A DNA stretch of 64,000 nucleotides from Bacillus changyiensis (GCF_027706145.1 NZ_JAQFWW010000001.1:806001-870000), one strand, 5' to 3'; shown: positions 43,091-52,654, numbered from the stretch's first letter. Made by a program: numbers and translations. The notes: a model not told the origin generated them from the letters alone.

Positions 43091-43462
43091 TTAATAAAGC
43101 GCCTCATGATATGTTTGATCGGTTTCATCCCAAATAGGCAATGTCTTTTTTTCAAATTGGGTTGGAAATAAAAAATCATCTACTGTTCTTGCGGTCGGCA
43201 AAACAGTAAGTTTTGAAATCGGCATGATCTGTCCTGTTTCTTCACAAATGCCATATGTTCCATTCTGAATTTTAGAAAGGGCTAAAAGTACATCCTGAAG
43301 TTCTTTTTTTACATGGTATATAAGAGTCGTCTGCTGATTTGAATTCATTGCCTGACAATCTTGTTGGAAAAAGGAATACTCAAATAATCTTAATTCCAGT
43401 TCTTCCTTCATTTGAAGGAGTTCGATTTGAATGTTTGCCAGTTGTTCATTCATTACTAACAT
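43091..43462 (-). CDS. ylyA: DksA/TraR-like protein YlyA with degenerate zinc finger
   Basis: About 123 residues: an N-terminal coiled coil (ANIQIELLQMKEELELRLFE) followed by the C-terminal TraR-type segment LSKIQNGTYGICEETGQIMP and KLTVLPTARTVDDF. In typical members four cysteines bind zinc; here only the first is left (C-E-E-T), so zinc binding is unlikely. The start is unsure between ATGs at 43462 and 43453, both behind AGCAGGGG. In B. subtilis YlyA affects sporulation-phase transcription; that role is carried over by synteny only. Confidence 0.8.
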   Translation of the reverse strand: MLVMNEQLANIQIELLQMKEELELRLFEYSFFQQDCQAMNSNQQTTLIYHVKKELQDVLLALSKIQNGTYGICEETGQIMPISKLTVLPTARTVDDFLFPTQFEKKTLPIWDETDQTYHEALY

Positions 43463-43563
43463 CAACCCCTGCTCTCTGATCTTTTGTCCTTTTAGTGTTA
43501 CCGACAATTTGAACTCCAAGCACAAAAGATTTTTCCTGACGTTCAAAACGATGTCAGTATATC

Positions 43564-43594
43564 AAAAAAGCGGTTCGGATATCCGAACCGCTTT
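43564..43594 (-). terminator. terminator after ileS
   Basis: AAAGCGGTTCGGAT / ATCCGAACCGCTTT is a perfect 28-base palindrome followed by TTTTTT on the minus strand, 11 bases after the ileS stop codon. Confidence 0.9.
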
Positions 43595-43604
43595 CCCTTT
43601 AATT

Positions 43605-46367
43605 TTAATAATATGTTTTTACAATCCCTGCACAGCGAGGACACAAGTCTGGGTGATCTGAATCTTGACCGACTTCTTTAGAAACCATCCGGCATCTTTC
43701 ACAAGTCTCTCCTTCAGCCTGAGCAACGATCACTTTGCCTGTTTCAAACGATTGAGCAGCTTCCGGACCTTCTGTGTCAGATCCACCGATTTTCACTTCA
43801 GAAACAATGAAAAGCTGTTTGATATCTTCTTTGATGGAAGAAAGCAAAGTTTTTGATTGCTCGTTTGGATAAAGCGTCAAGCTAGCAACTGAAGATTTTC
43901 CGATGATCTTTTCATTTCGAGCCGTTTCCAGTGCCTTTAAGACATCATCGCGAACCTGCATAAAGCGATCGAATTTTTCTTCTGTTTCTTTTGCATTTGG
44001 GATGTCTTCAGTTTCTGGCATATCGCTAAGCTGCACGCTTTTTTCTGTAACAAATGTGAAGTGGCTCCACATTTCATCTGCTGTATGCGGCAAGATCGGT
44101 GCAACTAATTTGACGAGTGCAAGCAATGTTTGATAAAAAACAGTCTGCATACTGCGACGATCTTTATGATCGGCATGCTCAATATAGACGACATCTTTTG
44201 CAAAATCCATATAAAATGAGCTGAGTTCGATCGTACAGAAATTATGAATGGTATGATAGACACTTGAGAAATCATAATCATCATAAGCTTTTTTTACTTT
44301 TTCAATGATGTTGTTCAATTTGATTAAAATATACTGATCAACTTCGCGAAGTTCTGTGATAGCGACTGCATCTTTTGTTGGGTTAAAATCAGCAATGTTT
44401 CCATGAAGGAAGCGGAACGTGTTCCGGATTTTACGATAAACTTCTGCAACTTGCTTTAAAATATCATCTGATACCGGGTGATCAGCTTGATAATTGACTG
44501 ATGAAACCCATAACCGTAAAATTTCAGCACCTAGCTGTTTAGCTACTTTCGTCGGATCTATCGTATTCCCAAGAGATTTACTCATTTTACGCCCGTTTGC
44601 ATCAAGTGTAAAACCATGGCTCAAGACACTTTTATAAGGGGCTTTTCCTGTGACAGCTACAGCTGTTGATAGAGACGAGTTAAACCAACCCCGATATTGA
44701 TCAGACCCTTCTAGATACAAATCTGCTGGTCTTTGCAAATCTTCACGCTCTTCTAAGACTGCCTGATGTGATGAACCTGAATCAAACCAAACATCCATAA
44801 TGTCCTGCTCTTTTGTAAAGTGTCCGTTCGGGCTTCCAGGATGTGTGAAACCTTCAGGAAGTAGTTCGTTGGCTTCCTTTTCAAACCAAATATTTGATCC
44901 GTGTTCTCTAAATAGTTTTGACACATGTTCAATCGTTCCATCAGTAATGATTGGTTCACCGTTTTCCGCATAAAATACCGGAATTGGCACACCCCAGGCG
45001 CGCTGTCTTGAAATACACCAGTCACCGCGGTCGCGAATCATGTTATGAAGACGAGTTTCTCCCCATTCAGGTACCCAATTGGTTTCTTTAACTGCCTTAA
45101 GCAGATCTTCTCTAAAATCTTTAATAGATGCAAACCACTGGGCAGTCGCTCGAAAAATCGTTGGTTTTTTCGTTCTCCAGTCATGTGGATATGAGTGGGT
45201 AATGAACTCCAATTTCAGAAGAGCACCTTTTTCTTCTAGTTTTTCCGTAATCGGTTTGTTGGCCTCATCGTAAAACAGCCCTTCAAAACCAGGTGCTTCA
45301 CTTGTCATATTTCCTTTTTCATCTACTGGGCAAAGAACATCAAGTCCGTATTGCTGACCGACGCTAAAATCATCTTCACCATGACCAGGAGCTGTATGTA
45401 CACAGCCTGTGCCTGCGTCAGTTGTTACGTGTTCTCCAAGCATAACAAGTGAATCTCGATCATATAACGGGTGTGTTGCTAAAATATGTTCTAAATCTTT
45501 CCCTTTGACAGTCTGAACAACTTGCGGATTTTCAAAACCGATTGTTTTTGAAACATCTTCAACAAGTGCACTGGCGATCACATAACGTGAACAACCTACA
45601 GCAACAATGCTATATTCCAGTTCAGGGTGAACACAAATCCCCAAGTTGGCAGGGATCGTCCATGGTGTTGTTGTCCAAATCACAATTTTATCGCCATTTG
45701 TTAAAACGCCTTTTCCATCTTTAACATCAAACGCTACATAAATAGATGGCGAGCGTTTATCATGGTACTCGATTTCCGCTTCGGCTAAAGCGGACTCACT
45801 AGAAGGAGACCAATAAACTGGTTTTAAGCCTTTGTAAATATAGCCTTTTTTCGCCATTTCCCCAAACACTTTAATTTGTTCCGCTTCAAATTCAGGTTTT
45901 AAAGTAACATATGGATTTTTCCAGTCTCCTCTTACACCAAGCCGTTTAAACTGCCCTTTTTGGCCTTCGATTTGTTCCCATGCATATTTTTCACAAAGTT
46001 TGCGGAATTCGGCAACAGTCATTTCTTTGCGTTTTACCTTTTTATTTTTCGTTAAGGCAGTTTCGATTGGTAAGCCATGGGTGTCCCAGCCAGGAACATA
46101 TGGTGCGTGATAGCCGTTCATTGATTTCCAACGGACAATAAAGTCTTTTAAAATTTTGTTCAGCGCATGCCCCATATGAATGTCCCCATTTGCATATGGC
46201 GGTCCGTCATGCAATACATACATCGGTCTCCCTTTCGTCCGTTCTTGAACGAGACGGTAAATGTCCATGTCCTCCCATTTCTGCTGAATTTCAGGTTCTC
46301 GCTTCGGCAAGTTACCTCTCATTGGAAAATCAGTTTTCGGCATTAAGAGCGTATCTTTGTATTCCAT
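43605..46367 (-). CDS. ileS: isoleucyl-tRNA synthetase
   Basis: 920-residue class I synthetase. The HIGH-type motif is HMGH in [17 protein letters not shown] (about 54-70) and KMSKS is in [10 protein letters not shown] (about 594-603). The CP1 editing domain carries TTTPWT and [15 protein letters not shown]. The C-terminal zinc ligands are CERC and CPRC. Start: third ATG of a run, 46367, seven bases after GGAGG. Controlled by the T-box leader immediately upstream. Confidence 0.97.
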   Translation of the reverse strand: MEYKDTLLMPKTDFPMRGNLPKREPEIQQKWEDMDIYRLVQERTKGRPMYVLHDGPPYANGDIHMGHALNKILKDFIVRWKSMNGYHAPYVPGWDTHGLPIETALTKNKKVKRKEMTVAEFRKLCEKYAWEQIEGQKGQFKRLGVRGDWKNPYVTLKPEFEAEQIKVFGEMAKKGYIYKGLKPVYWSPSSESALAEAEIEYHDKRSPSIYVAFDVKDGKGVLTNGDKIVIWTTTPWTIPANLGICVHPELEYSIVAVGCSRYVIASALVEDVSKTIGFENPQVVQTVKGKDLEHILATHPLYDRDSLVMLGEHVTTDAGTGCVHTAPGHGEDDFSVGQQYGLDVLCPVDEKGNMTSEAPGFEGLFYDEANKPITEKLEEKGALLKLEFITHSYPHDWRTKKPTIFRATAQWFASIKDFREDLLKAVKETNWVPEWGETRLHNMIRDRGDWCISRQRAWGVPIPVFYAENGEPIITDGTIEHVSKLFREHGSNIWFEKEANELLPEGFTHPGSPNGHFTKEQDIMDVWFDSGSSHQAVLEEREDLQRPADLYLEGSDQYRGWFNSSLSTAVAVTGKAPYKSVLSHGFTLDANGRKMSKSLGNTIDPTKVAKQLGAEILRLWVSSVNYQADHPVSDDILKQVAEVYRKIRNTFRFLHGNIADFNPTKDAVAITELREVDQYILIKLNNIIEKVKKAYDDYDFSSVYHTIHNFCTIELSSFYMDFAKDVVYIEHADHKDRRSMQTVFYQTLLALVKLVAPILPHTADEMWSHFTFVTEKSVQLSDMPETEDIPNAKETEEKFDRFMQVRDDVLKALETARNEKIIGKSSVASLTLYPNEQSKTLLSSIKEDIKQLFIVSEVKIGGSDTEGPEAAQSFETGKVIVAQAEGETCERCRMVSKEVGQDSDHPDLCPRCAGIVKTYY

Positions 46368-46396
46368 CATCATTCCTCCAGAACTTTTTTATAAAA

Positions 46397-46662
46397 TAAA
46401 AAAAGCCTTCTCATCCCATAAGGGACGAGAAGGCTTTGCTCTCGCGGTACCACCCTTTTAGATAAGCTATAAATATGCTTATCCACTCAACCATCGTAAC
46501 GTGATGTGACGTTCTTTCCTACTGCATGTTTCAGAAAGAAAACTTGAGGGTTGATCGACATGAATTCAACAATCCCAGGCTTACACCATCCCCGGGTCGC
46601 TTTCATTGTTTTTGCGAATCAAAGTCTGTCCCTCTCAAACGTTTTTCATCTCAATTTATGAA
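46397..46662 (-). promoter_or_regulatory. T-box riboswitch controlling ileS
   Basis: The minus-strand leader contains the T-box core GGGTGGTACCGCG (46455-46443) followed by a terminator AGCCTTCTCGTCCC / GGGATGAGAAGGCT (46435-46404) and eight T residues. Stem I closes between TTTGAG (near 46639-46634) and CTCAAG (near 46549-46544). An ATC codon in TCGATCAACCC, near 46560, is the likely isoleucine specifier. Uncharged tRNA-Ile would favour read-through. Confidence 0.92.
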
Positions 46663-46665
46663 CGT

Positions 46666-46695
46666 ATTATATGCCGAACAGATGTAAGATGTCAA
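46666..46695 (-). promoter_or_regulatory. sigma-A promoter of ileS
   Basis: Perfect TTGACA (46695-46690) and perfect TATAAT (46671-46666), spacing 18 bases. Transcription starts near 46659, at the head of the T-box leader. Confidence 0.8.
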
Positions 46696-46710
46696 GATTG
46701 AAAAGAAATG

Positions 46711-47205
46711 CTAGTCTCTTTCATCAAAAACGGCATCCACTTCATACTCAAGTAAATGATCCCAATCATCATTTTTCAGTAAATCAAGCTGTGCTTCAAT
46801 CAACATTTGGAAGCGAGTTCTAAACACTTTAGACTGTTTCTTTAGCTCTTCAATTTCCATCGCAATCTTTCTTGATTTAGAGAGAGCTTCATTGATGATT
46901 CGATCAGCGTTTTTCTCCGCTTCACGGACAATCAGTTTCGCTTCTTTCTCAGAATTTCGTTTTACATCTTCTGCCGCTTCCTGTGCGATAAGAATCGACT
47001 TATTTAATGTTTCTTCAATTGTTGAAAAATGACCTAGACGCTCGTCCAATTCATTTACTTTTTCTTCAAGCTCACTTTTTTTACGAAGAACAATCTCATA
47101 ATCCTTCCTTACTTGAGCCAAAAATTCATTTACTTCATCTTCCTCATAGCCACGAAACGCTTTTGTAAATGTTTTATTATGAATATCATTTGGGGTCAAA
47201 GGCAT
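46711..47205 (-). CDS. divIVA: cell-pole determinant DivIVA
   Basis: 164-residue coiled-coil protein that binds curved membrane at poles and septa. It places MinJ-MinCD and anchors the chromosome through RacA in sporulation. The N-terminal lipid-binding domain is MPLTPNDIHNKTFTKAFRGY, with F17 (membrane insertion in B. subtilis) and R18 in the TKAFRG segment. Two coiled coils follow (about 33-60 and 70-130). The ATG at 47205 follows GGAGGTGGCTGGT; the frame five codons longer starts inside that site. Confidence 0.96.
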   Translation of the reverse strand: MPLTPNDIHNKTFTKAFRGYEEDEVNEFLAQVRKDYEIVLRKKSELEEKVNELDERLGHFSTIEETLNKSILIAQEAAEDVKRNSEKEAKLIVREAEKNADRIINEALSKSRKIAMEIEELKKQSKVFRTRFQMLIEAQLDLLKNDDWDHLLEYEVDAVFDERD

Positions 47206-47266
47206 ACCAGCCACCTCCATAATTTTCTTTTATGTACAAATGAACAAGAAGAATCGGCAAAACCAT

Positions 47267-48043
47267 TTATTTTTGTTTTGCAATTGTCAATCTCCATCTT
47301 CCTTTTTTTGTTTTCCCATCAATGTTTGTCAGTTTAAAGCGGCCAAAGCCTCGAACAGATAGCATATCCCCTTCAAGTAGTGAGTAGGAAGTGTCTTCGA
47401 CAAGCTTCCAGTTCACTTTTACAAGTCCGTTTTTCACTAAAGCCTGCGCTTTTTGCCGAGATTGTCTAATCACTTGTGAACAAACTGTATCAAGCCTTAA
47501 AGATGAGACCGTGTCTTCCCTTATTTCGACATGTTGTTCAGGTATGTGAAGCTCTGCAAGCGGGATTTTTTCAAGTCCGATTTTTACCCTTCCGATATGA
47601 GTGAGGTGAAAAAAAACAAAATCAGCAACTTCTTCAGAACAAACGAATTGCCGTATATCCCCCGCGAAGATGAAATCCCCAAATTTTTGCCGTTTGAGTC
47701 CGAGTCCCATTAAAGAACCAAGAAGTTCGCGGTGTTCGATCGAAGCAAACTTATGCGGATAGGTGACTTCAAAAGCTTGAATCTGATAGTCATTTATCAA
47801 TGGTTCCGCATATTCAGGATAAAGAATGGCTCGTTTTCTTTCAGATTCTCGAAAGCCGCCGAACAAGCCGAGCTTCACTTCATCAGAATGACCGATAACA
47901 GAAGTTAGTATAACCTGCTCCCGCGGATCCAAGAAATCGGTCAGTTTTATTGTATATTGTTCCGTTACGATTCGTTTCCATTCGAGAGCTTGATCGATAA
48001 AAGGCTCTTCATCTTTTCTAAAATGTTGATAAATGTCGTTCAT
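47267..48043 (-). CDS. rqcP: S4-domain protein YlmH, ribosome quality control factor RqcP
   Basis: 258-residue RNA-binding protein. An N-terminal region (1-80) and middle domain are followed by an S4 domain at the C terminus (LRLDTVCSQVIRQSRQKAQALVKNGLVKVNW, seen in two parts near 183-213). In B. subtilis it binds stalled 50S-peptidyl-tRNA complexes and helps RqcH extend alanine tails. Two tandem ATGs; the second (48043) is favoured by AAAGGA spacing. It lies in the ylmD-H/divIVA cluster but works with rqcH at 18.2 kb. Confidence 0.9.
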   Translation of the reverse strand: MNDIYQHFRKDEEPFIDQALEWKRIVTEQYTIKLTDFLDPREQVILTSVIGHSDEVKLGLFGGFRESERKRAILYPEYAEPLINDYQIQAFEVTYPHKFASIEHRELLGSLMGLGLKRQKFGDFIFAGDIRQFVCSEEVADFVFFHLTHIGRVKIGLEKIPLAELHIPEQHVEIREDTVSSLRLDTVCSQVIRQSRQKAQALVKNGLVKVNWKLVEDTSYSLLEGDMLSVRGFGRFKLTNIDGKTKKGRWRLTIAKQK

Positions 48044-48135
48044 CATCTGTCCTTTCTATGTAAAGGATCATTGGGGGCGATCATGAAAAGCACACAAACG
48101 TTCAAAATCGCCGCCAACGAAGATCATCTCCTACT

Positions 48136-48405
48136 TTACATCGAAGTTAACAAATTGTGCACCATCCATAAACCCTGATCTGCAAATCTTAGCAGAAAAA
48201 TGGCGACAACCGGGGAGATATCAATCATTCCAAGCGGGGGAATAATCTTTCTGAATGGTTCCAGATATGGCTCACAAACTGCTTCCAACAACCTTCCGAT
48301 CGATGATTCTCTCGCATTTGGGACCCAAGACATCAGAATGTAAATGATAAGGGCATAAAAATAAATGTTTAACAGCCTGCTTAAAATTATAAATATTAGA
48401 TCCAT
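48136..48405 (-). CDS. ylmG: YggT-family membrane protein YlmG
   Basis: 89-residue protein with two membrane helices (about 2-25 and 60-80). The family signature SWVPNARES and [24 protein letters not shown] is present. Members sit beside sepF in many Gram-positive bacteria and chloroplast relatives influence nucleoid and division; biochemical function is unknown. ATG about ten bases after GGTGG, seven bases downstream of sepF. Confidence 0.9.
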   Translation of the reverse strand: MDLIFIILSRLLNIYFYALIIYILMSWVPNARESSIGRLLEAVCEPYLEPFRKIIPPLGMIDISPVVAIFLLRFADQGLWMVHNLLTSM

Positions 48406-48412
48406 TTGTCAT

Positions 48413-48865
48413 TTACCACCTCTGGTGTTCTTCTTCCATAAGCTCGGATATCGTGCCTGAGACATCAACATTATCAGGTGTGCATAAAAAGATATCAGCG
48501 CCGATCCGCTGAATATCTCCGCCGATGGCATAAACCGTACCGCTTAAGAAATCAACAATCCTTTTCGCTTGATCATGCTGAATTCGCTGCAAATTGACAA
48601 CAACAGCGCGACGATTTTTCAGGTGATCGGCGATCTCTTGAGCTTCCGCATACACCCGAGGCTCACATAATACTACTTTAGAAGATTTTTGCACACTTTG
48701 CAAACTGACGACATTCTGCTTCCCAGAAGCTTTTGATTGGTGGGCGGTGTCGTCTTTGTATTCGTGCTCTTCAGGAATGTCTTCCCTGTCTGTTTCAATA
48801 TATTCGTATTCATATTCCTCATCTTCTAAGGAAAAAAAGTTTTTAAACTTATTTTTAAGGCTCAT
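48413..48865 (-). CDS. sepF: cell division protein SepF
   Basis: 150-residue FtsZ-bundling protein that forms rings and anchors FtsZ to the membrane with FtsA. An N-terminal amphipathic membrane anchor ([17 protein letters not shown]), an acidic linker, then the C-terminal core ([40 protein letters not shown]). The start overlaps the end of ylmE by four bases (ATGA). Confidence 0.96.
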   Translation of the reverse strand: MSLKNKFKNFFSLEDEEYEYEYIETDREDIPEEHEYKDDTAHQSKASGKQNVVSLQSVQKSSKVVLCEPRVYAEAQEIADHLKNRRAVVVNLQRIQHDQAKRIVDFLSGTVYAIGGDIQRIGADIFLCTPDNVDVSGTISELMEEEHQRW

Positions 48866-49557
48866 CTTTGTCCACCTCCAATTTCATTTCCGACTAGTGA
48901 AGATCCGATTCTGATAAATGTCGCACCTTCCTCAACCGCGATTGTAAAGTCATTTGACATCCCCATTGACAAATCACGACATGGAGCATTCCATTGTTCC
49001 AGTTGTTGAACATCATCACGCAACTCCCTTAATAAACGAAAACAGTTTCTAAGCTCTGTCTCGTCATCTGTAAAAGGAGCCATGGTCATTAATCCAATGA
49101 TTCGAATATTTTCATGAGCAGTCAGTGCTTTAACAAAAGGAAGAACTTCTTCTTTTGTCATACCGTGTTTTGAAGTTTCTAAAGATGTATTGACCTGTAC
49201 AAAACAGCTGACCGGTTTTTTGGCTCTTTTTTGTATTTCATCGGCTAATGAGAGTCTGTCTAAAGAATGGATATATGAAACATGATCAATGATCGTTTTT
49301 ACCTTTCTTGTTTGCAGTGTACCGATAAAATGCCACACAGGTTGTCTATCTTTTAATATCTCCAACTTGTGAAGCAATCCTGTATCACGATTTTCTCCTA
49401 AATGCATGATCCCAGCATCGAGCGCTTCTCGCGCTCTTTCAGGTGAGACATACTTTGTCACAGCAATGACAGATACATCCTTTGGAGTTCTGTCTGCTTT
49501 TTTACAGGCTTCGGTTATTTTGTCATGTATATGTTGTAAATTACTTTTTACATCCAC
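48862..49557 (-). CDS. ylmE: PLP homeostasis protein YlmE (YggS/PROSC family)
   Basis: 231-residue TIM-barrel protein that binds pyridoxal phosphate without a known catalytic role. The PLP lysine is in [10 protein letters not shown] (about K36); [29 protein letters not shown] and [27 protein letters not shown] segments are family marks. Starts with GTG, eleven bases after GGAGG that lies inside the end of ylmD. Confidence 0.94.
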   Translation of the reverse strand: MDVKSNLQHIHDKITEACKKADRTPKDVSVIAVTKYVSPERAREALDAGIMHLGENRDTGLLHKLEILKDRQPVWHFIGTLQTRKVKTIIDHVSYIHSLDRLSLADEIQKRAKKPVSCFVQVNTSLETSKHGMTKEEVLPFVKALTAHENIRIIGLMTMAPFTDDETELRNCFRLLRELRDDVQQLEQWNAPCRDLSMGMSNDFTIAVEEGATFIRIGSSLVGNEIGGGQR

Positions 49558-49563
49558 CTGAAG

Positions 49564-50403
49564 CTAAACCTCCTTTAGTCCGATGAAAGACATCATTCTT
49601 CCCGTTTTCCCCTGATCTCTGCGGTGGGAGAAAAACAAAGTATGTTCACAGCTCGTACACAATGAACTCACTTGAATCTGCCCATTCGGAATTCCCGCAT
49701 GTAAAAGAAGCTGTCTATTCACCTCTTTCAGGTTTAAACGGTACTTCCCTTCTTTTATCGGCAAAAAAGCTTTTTTTTCATGCAGAAACGGAAGATTTCT
49801 AAGTTTTGATATGACATGATCGTCAACTGTATAACAACATTCACCGATTGCAGGGCCGATGATAGCATGAATATCCTGAAGGTTTGAGCCCTCCCTGCTG
49901 ACCCATGTTTCAACCATTTTACTGACAATCTCCATGGTTGTTCCTTTCCATCCGGCATGTGCAATCCCTATTAATGAACGAACAGAGTCGTAAAAATAAA
50001 CAGGAACACAATCCGCAAAACAGAGGGCCAAAAAAAGATTCTGTTCATTAGTATAAAGTCCATCTGTCGCTTGTAACGCTGTTTCATATCGGAAAGCACC
50101 TTTCCCGCGATCCTCTGAAGTCACTTTATGAATGTGGTTTTCATGAGTTTGATCGGCAAAAACCCAATCATTTAAATCGGTTTGAAGAATGCCTGCAATC
50201 TTTTGTCTGTTATTTGTGACATGCTGCTGATGATCGAGTACGTGCAGCCCTGTATTTAGTGATTGAAAAGGCGGTTCGCTTTCACCGCCGTTTTTTGTAG
50301 TAAATCCGGCAATAATTGCTCCGTCCGCTCTCCCAATATCCTTCCAATCCTCAATAACAAGCATAGACGGAGCCTGAAGACGAAAGGGTTTATATGTACT
50401 CAT
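49564..50403 (-). CDS. ylmD: YlmD, YfiH/laccase-domain purine nucleoside phosphorylase family
   Basis: 279-residue protein of the multicopper-polyphenol-oxidase-like family; close relatives act on purine nucleosides and bind zinc with a His-Cys-His site. Visible here: ADQTHENHIHKV, LALCFADCVPVYFYD and IGIAHAGWKGT, then AIGPAIGECCYTVD. The start is the ATG at 50403 with AAAGG nine bases upstream; a TTG three codons earlier is rejected. Promoter region carries unusual inverted repeats. The precise substrate is inferred from the family. Confidence 0.9.
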   Translation of the reverse strand: MSTYKPFRLQAPSMLVIEDWKDIGRADGAIIAGFTTKNGGESEPPFQSLNTGLHVLDHQQHVTNNRQKIAGILQTDLNDWVFADQTHENHIHKVTSEDRGKGAFRYETALQATDGLYTNEQNLFLALCFADCVPVYFYDSVRSLIGIAHAGWKGTTMEIVSKMVETWVSREGSNLQDIHAIIGPAIGECCYTVDDHVISKLRNLPFLHEKKAFLPIKEGKYRLNLKEVNRQLLLHAGIPNGQIQVSSLCTSCEHTLFFSHRRDQGKTGRMMSFIGLKEV

Positions 50404-50447
50404 GCTGATCAACCTTTCGACACAATTTTTTTCATGATATCGCTCCT

Positions 50448-50455
50448 ATTTTAAC
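50448..50455 (-). promoter_or_regulatory. predicted extended -10 promoter of the ylmD operon
   Basis: TAAAAT (50453-50448) preceded by TG on the minus strand, 45 bases ahead of the ylmD start. No good -35 box; that region is filled by one arm of a 13-base inverted repeat. Confidence 0.4.
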
Positions 50456-50467
50456 ACATCTTCGTGG

Positions 50468-50549
50468 TTTCGTTTAGTTTCGTCTCAAAAAACTAAACGA
50501 AATGTATTTTTTGAAATAATTATTGCTAATATATGACGTTTAGTCATAT
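50468..50549. repeat. two inverted repeats sharing the 8-mer CGTTTAGT upstream of ylmD
   Basis: TTTCGTTTAGTTT (50468-50480) and AAACTAAACGAAA (50490-50502) are perfect 13-base arms. A second repeat, ATATGAC / GTCATAT (50531-50549), encloses another GTTTAG. CGTTTAGT therefore occurs at 50471 and 50537 on the plus strand and once inverted at 50492-50499. No T run follows on the minus strand, so this does not look like a terminator of ylmC. It looks like an operator or structured leader. Confidence 0.6.
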
Positions 50550-50599
50550 TTTTAGGCGAAATATTGAGGTTGAACATTGCAGATAACTGGTTTTATTAT

Positions 50600-50833
50600 T
50601 CAATTCAAACGTACTAAAATGACATCTTCACCAATTTTAACTATATTTCGCCACGGAATAACAATTTCCTCTTCTTTTCCAAAAAATCCAAAAACTTTTC
50701 CTGTTCCACCGATGACAACTGCCTGAATTTTCCCTGATGTTACATTGATGTCAATATCACCGATAGAGCCAAGCCTTTTTCCATTTGATACATTCACAAC
50801 ATCTTTCAACTGAAAAGTGGAAATGGTCATCAT
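50600..50833 (-). CDS. ylmC: PRC-barrel protein YlmC (YmxH family)
   Basis: 77-residue protein made of a single PRC-barrel: LKDVVNVSNGKRLGSIGDID, then QAVVIGGTGKVFGFFGKEEE and IPWRNIVKIGEDVILV. Members are linked to sporulation and are expressed with sigma-G genes in B. subtilis; the molecular role is unknown. Two ATGs in tandem leave one residue of doubt. It follows sigG directly; the ylmA gene that separates them in B. subtilis is absent. Confidence 0.88.
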   Translation of the reverse strand: MMTISTFQLKDVVNVSNGKRLGSIGDIDINVTSGKIQAVVIGGTGKVFGFFGKEEEIVIPWRNIVKIGEDVILVRLN

Positions 50834-50963
50834 ATTTCGTTAGCCCCCTATGTTTCGTATCCTTGTATGATTATATGAATGGCAGTCTCTTCTTTAGACT
50901 GTTTTTCTAGCGAGTCTTTTTGTGGGTCTATAATATGTAGAGAAATGATGATTTGAACATAAT

Positions 50964-50988
50964 AAAACCGCAGTTAATCTGCGGTTTT
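50964..50988 (-). terminator. terminator after sigG
   Basis: AAAACCGCAG / CTGCGGTTTT perfect 10-base arms with a 5-base loop, followed by TTATT on the minus strand. It overlaps the sigG stop codon. Confidence 0.8.
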
Positions 50989-51767
50989 TAATGGATATTT
51001 TTATTCATTTGTTTAATAGCGGCTTTTTCTAGACGTGACACTTGCGCTTGGGAAATGCCAATTTCATCAGCTACTTCCATTTGTGTCTTTCCTTGGAAGA
51101 AGCGTTTGCGAAGAATCATTTTTTCCCGTTCGTTTAACCGTCTCATTCCTTCTTTTAAAGCAAGTTCTTCTATCCATTGTGAATCTTTGTTTCGCTCATC
51201 ACTGATTTGGTCCATTACATAGATTGGGTCTCCTCCGTCGTTGTAAATAGGCTCAAACAATGATACAGGATCTTGGATGGCATCAAGAGCAAAGACAATT
51301 TCTTCATGGGACACATCAAGGACTTTGGCAATTTCTTCTGCCGTCGGCTCCCTGCTTGTCTCACTAATAAGACGCTCTCTTACTTGCAACGCTTTGTACG
51401 CAATATCTCGCAATGACCGCGATACCCGGATAGGATTGTTATCACGCAAGTATCTGCGAATTTCTCCGATGATCATTGGTACAGCATATGTTGAGAACTT
51501 AACATTGTGGCTCAGGTCAAAATTATCAATTGATTTCATTAGTCCGATACAGCCCACTTGGAATAAGTCGTCAACATATTCTCCTCTGTTGTTAAATCTT
51601 TGAATGACACTTAAGACAAGGCGTAAATTGCCGTTAACAAGCTTTTCTCTTGCTGAGCGGTCTCCTAAATCCTGCATTTGCTTGAATAACTTTCTCATCT
51701 CTTCATTCTTGAGTACGGGTAACTTTGATGTATCAACTCCGCAGATTTCCACTTTATTTCTCGACAT
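50988..51767 (-). CDS. sigG: RNA polymerase sporulation sigma factor G
   Basis: 259-residue late forespore sigma factor. Region 1.2 (GVDTSKLPVLKNEEMRKLF) includes the segment bound by anti-sigma factors; region 2 is LRLVLSVIQRFNNRGEYVDDLFQVG and GLMKSIDNFDLSHNVKFSTYAVPMI; region 4 ends with EIGISQAQVSRLEKAAI. It switches on spore-protective and germination genes after engulfment. The start here is ATG after GGGAGGG. Confidence 0.97.
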   Translation of the reverse strand: MSRNKVEICGVDTSKLPVLKNEEMRKLFKQMQDLGDRSAREKLVNGNLRLVLSVIQRFNNRGEYVDDLFQVGCIGLMKSIDNFDLSHNVKFSTYAVPMIIGEIRRYLRDNNPIRVSRSLRDIAYKALQVRERLISETSREPTAEEIAKVLDVSHEEIVFALDAIQDPVSLFEPIYNDGGDPIYVMDQISDERNKDSQWIEELALKEGMRRLNEREKMILRKRFFQGKTQMEVADEIGISQAQVSRLEKAAIKQMNKNIH

Positions 51768-51803
51768 CTTTTTCCCTCCCTACAGGAGCTGCTGTACAAG
51801 GAT

Positions 51804-51832
51804 CAGTATCTCCTTGGGTAGGAAAAATATGC
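51804..51832 (-). promoter_or_regulatory. possible sigma-F/sigma-G promoter and leader hairpin of sigG
   Basis: GCATA (51832-51828) resembles the forespore -35 element; GATACTG (51810-51804) is a poor -10 at 17-base spacing. The sequence CAAGGA / TCCTTG around the same region can form a small hairpin in the leader. Tentative. Confidence 0.35.
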
Positions 51833-51906
51833 ATTACCGATTTCCAAAAATAAGAAAGCAGATGCTAAAACCCTAGGCTAGCAACGCTTCAATTTCCCTA
51901 AAAAAA

Positions 51907-52626
51907 TTACACCATTTTATTGAATTCTTTTCTTAGCCTTTTAATAATTCTTTTTTCAAGCCGGGATATGTATGATTGAGAAATCCCGAGCATATCAGCA
52001 ACGTCTTTTTGCGTTTTTTCTTCTTCTCCTACGAGCCCGAATCGGAGTTCCATGATTTGTTTTTCTCTAGCATTCAGCTGTTCAAGCGCTTTTTTTAATA
52101 GTTTTTTATCAACACTTGCTTCTATATCTTTTGTAATAATGTCATTTTCTGTTCCAAGGACATCTGATAGGAGAAGCTCATTTCCATCCCAATCAATATT
52201 GAGCGGCTCATCAAAAGATACTTCTGAGCGGATTTTATTGTTACGTCTTAAATACATTAAAATTTCATTTTCAATACATCTAGATGCATATGTAGCTAGT
52301 TTGATTTTTTTCTCAGGATTAAATGTGTTGACTGCCTTAATCAGACCGATCGTACCAATGCTAATTAAATCTTCGATATTGATGCCTGTATTCTCAAACT
52401 TTCTGGCGATATACACAACAAGCCTTAAATTTCTTTCAATTAAAATGGCTCGTGCTGCTTGATCCCCATTTGGAAGTTTGTGAAGAAGTACCTGTTCTTC
52501 ATCTTTGGATAATGGAGGCGGTAGTGCCTCACTTCCTCCAATATAGTAGATCTCATCACTTTTCAAGCCCAGTTTTGTCAATAGTTTGTACCAGAGATAG
52601 GTAAATCTTAGTTTTAGTTTTTTCAT
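51907..52626 (-). CDS. sigE: RNA polymerase sporulation sigma factor E precursor
   Basis: 239-residue pro-sigma-E, the first mother-cell sigma factor. The pro-sequence [20 protein letters not shown] is an amphipathic membrane anchor; SpoIIGA removes about 27 residues near SDEIYY. Region 2 ([38 protein letters not shown]) and region 4 ([22 protein letters not shown]) are almost unchanged from B. subtilis. ATG at 52626 after GGGGGAGG; the frame continues 60 codons upstream over spoIIGA and is not used. Confidence 0.97.
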   Translation of the reverse strand: MKKLKLRFTYLWYKLLTKLGLKSDEIYYIGGSEALPPPLSKDEEQVLLHKLPNGDQAARAILIERNLRLVVYIARKFENTGINIEDLISIGTIGLIKAVNTFNPEKKIKLATYASRCIENEILMYLRRNNKIRSEVSFDEPLNIDWDGNELLLSDVLGTENDIITKDIEASVDKKLLKKALEQLNAREKQIMELRFGLVGEEEKTQKDVADMLGISQSYISRLEKRIIKRLRKEFNKMV

Positions 52627-52654
52627 CTTCCTCCCCCTATTAAACTTAAGTATT

